Shown here piece by piece: positions 63,106 through 64,000 of a DNA stretch of 64,000 nucleotides (positions within the stretch are counted from its first letter, which is position 1; every line of letters begins with the position of its first letter). A model generated the notes under the pieces. The model had not been told where the DNA came from. It ran no database searches and saw only the letters and a program-made list of their open reading frames with translations. The position numbers and the translations under genes are program-made. Source of the stretch: Pipra filicauda (lineage: Eukaryota > Chordata > Aves > Passeriformes > Pipridae); NCBI RefSeq assembly GCF_003945595.2, contig NW_024104557.1:558001-622000 (forward strand), given 5' to 3'.

Positions 63106-64000
63106 TTGAATGCAGCCTTAACTGGACAAATACTTATGTTTTTACTCAAGCCTGATATTTGTATTTCAGGGAGAATATTGGGAAAAAAAAGTAAAGGGCT
63201 TTTTAAAAAGCAGCAAGAAGTGGCTTTTAGGTTACAACTTTTATCAAGATATTTAAAAGCTTTCTCTTCAGCTTCACTCTTAATGAGAATCAAGACTTGA
63301 CTTGGCCTCATTTCTATGAGTATCTCTTCAGAGACACCCTTTCTGGGAGAATACAGCTCTTCTACCCAGGACAAAAGGATACTGTGACAGGTGGAGGTCA
63401 GGGTATAATAAACTTCTGGAGATATTCAGACCAGAAACAGAGAAGAGATGTTTTATTAGTGAGAGAAATCCACCCCTTTAACAACTTCCCTAGAGGCTTC
63501 ATGGTTCTTTGTCATCTGTTTTCTTTAGATCATAAGGGATGGTGTTTTTTAATAAAAGGCATGGGTTCCCTCAAAGGGAAACTGTAGGCATTTTGTCACC
63601 CAGCTGTGCTGTCTGGGTTGGGACAGGCAGTGTTGGCTTGGATGAAGATGCAGATTTTAAAGCAGAGGGATTTGCACAGTCCAGAAACTACACTGGGTGA
63701 TCCAGGAGAGTTGACACATGAGAAGTTTGCATGGGTCTTGTCTGAGGTTAGGAGTGCTTTGCTCAGTTGTGTCTAATCTTGAGTTCATGCAGGCCTGGAA
63801 TTGATTTTTCTTGCACAGATAAGGATGTGAAACCAAGTTGGTCTTGCCTTTCAAGTATGTAAAGACAGATTTCTCTTTTGGAGGGAAGCAACACTGACTA
63901 ACCAAAATAAATGAGATGCAGTTCAAAGACAAAAAAAAGAACAAAAGAGCCACAGAGGAAAGGAAGGTTTATTTCCTGTTAGTTTTTAACTGCAAATCAG
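63106..64000. other. Intergenic right edge, nothing recognised
   Basis: No exon, RNA gene or repeat is recognised in the last 0.9 kb. Short frames here have no domain. Confidence 0.5.

Noticed and set aside
1..64000. CRISPR arrays, operons, endogenous retrovirus coding regions, tRNA/rRNA genes, telomeric repeats
   Set aside because: I looked for each and saw none. Repeats here are eukaryotic minisatellites and LINE fragments, and no gag/pol-like frame is present.

Overview
The window looks like avian nuclear DNA. About 25 truncated copies of the CR1 LINE are scattered on both strands. They carry the bird-type CR1 3' end (reading roughly 'cccttccaacccaaaccattc..gattctgtg'), and there are no Alu, L1 or B-type SINEs. 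The only protein-coding gene I can support is the first coding exon of the alpha-1D adrenergic receptor, ADRA1D, on the minus strand at 5798-4832. Species cannot be fixed from the sequence alone.

Layout. Positions 1-4831 are the 5' part of ADRA1D intron 1, which runs off the left edge; exon 2 (TM7 and the C-terminal tail) is not in the window. Positions 4832-5798 are exon 1, ending in a canonical GTAAGT donor after TM6. Around and upstream of it lies a CpG island of about 4.9-6.65 kb with GC boxes, a 13-bp purine minisatellite in the presumed 5' UTR, a GGA tract, and a short upstream ORF whose stop overlaps the receptor start. Just beyond is a roughly 590-bp minisatellite (6700-7285) with an 18-bp sub-array inside it.

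From 7.3 kb to the right edge (about 57 kb) I see no credible coding exon. This upstream intergenic DNA holds CR1 copies of at least three 3'-end types, a frame-shifted older CR1 reverse transcriptase relic (18.1-18.8 kb), three weak MIR-like fragments, a perfect 53-bp tandem duplication (9.9 kb), an inverted repeat with 38-bp arms (30.0-30.2 kb), a 21-bp expansion inside a CR1 (39.2 kb), and a roughly 480-bp pyrimidine tract with a 64-T run and one N (42.4-42.9 kb). A block of about 8.4 kb (24.9-33.3 kb) has no recognisable CR1.

How it works together: ADRA1D is a Gq-coupled catecholamine receptor, and the rest of the window is its intron, its GC-rich promoter and repeat-laden flanking DNA that may hold distal regulatory elements. 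I found no new multi-gene system. The observations most worth checking are the stop/start-overlapping upstream ORF, the promoter-proximal minisatellite, and the inverted repeat at 30 kb.
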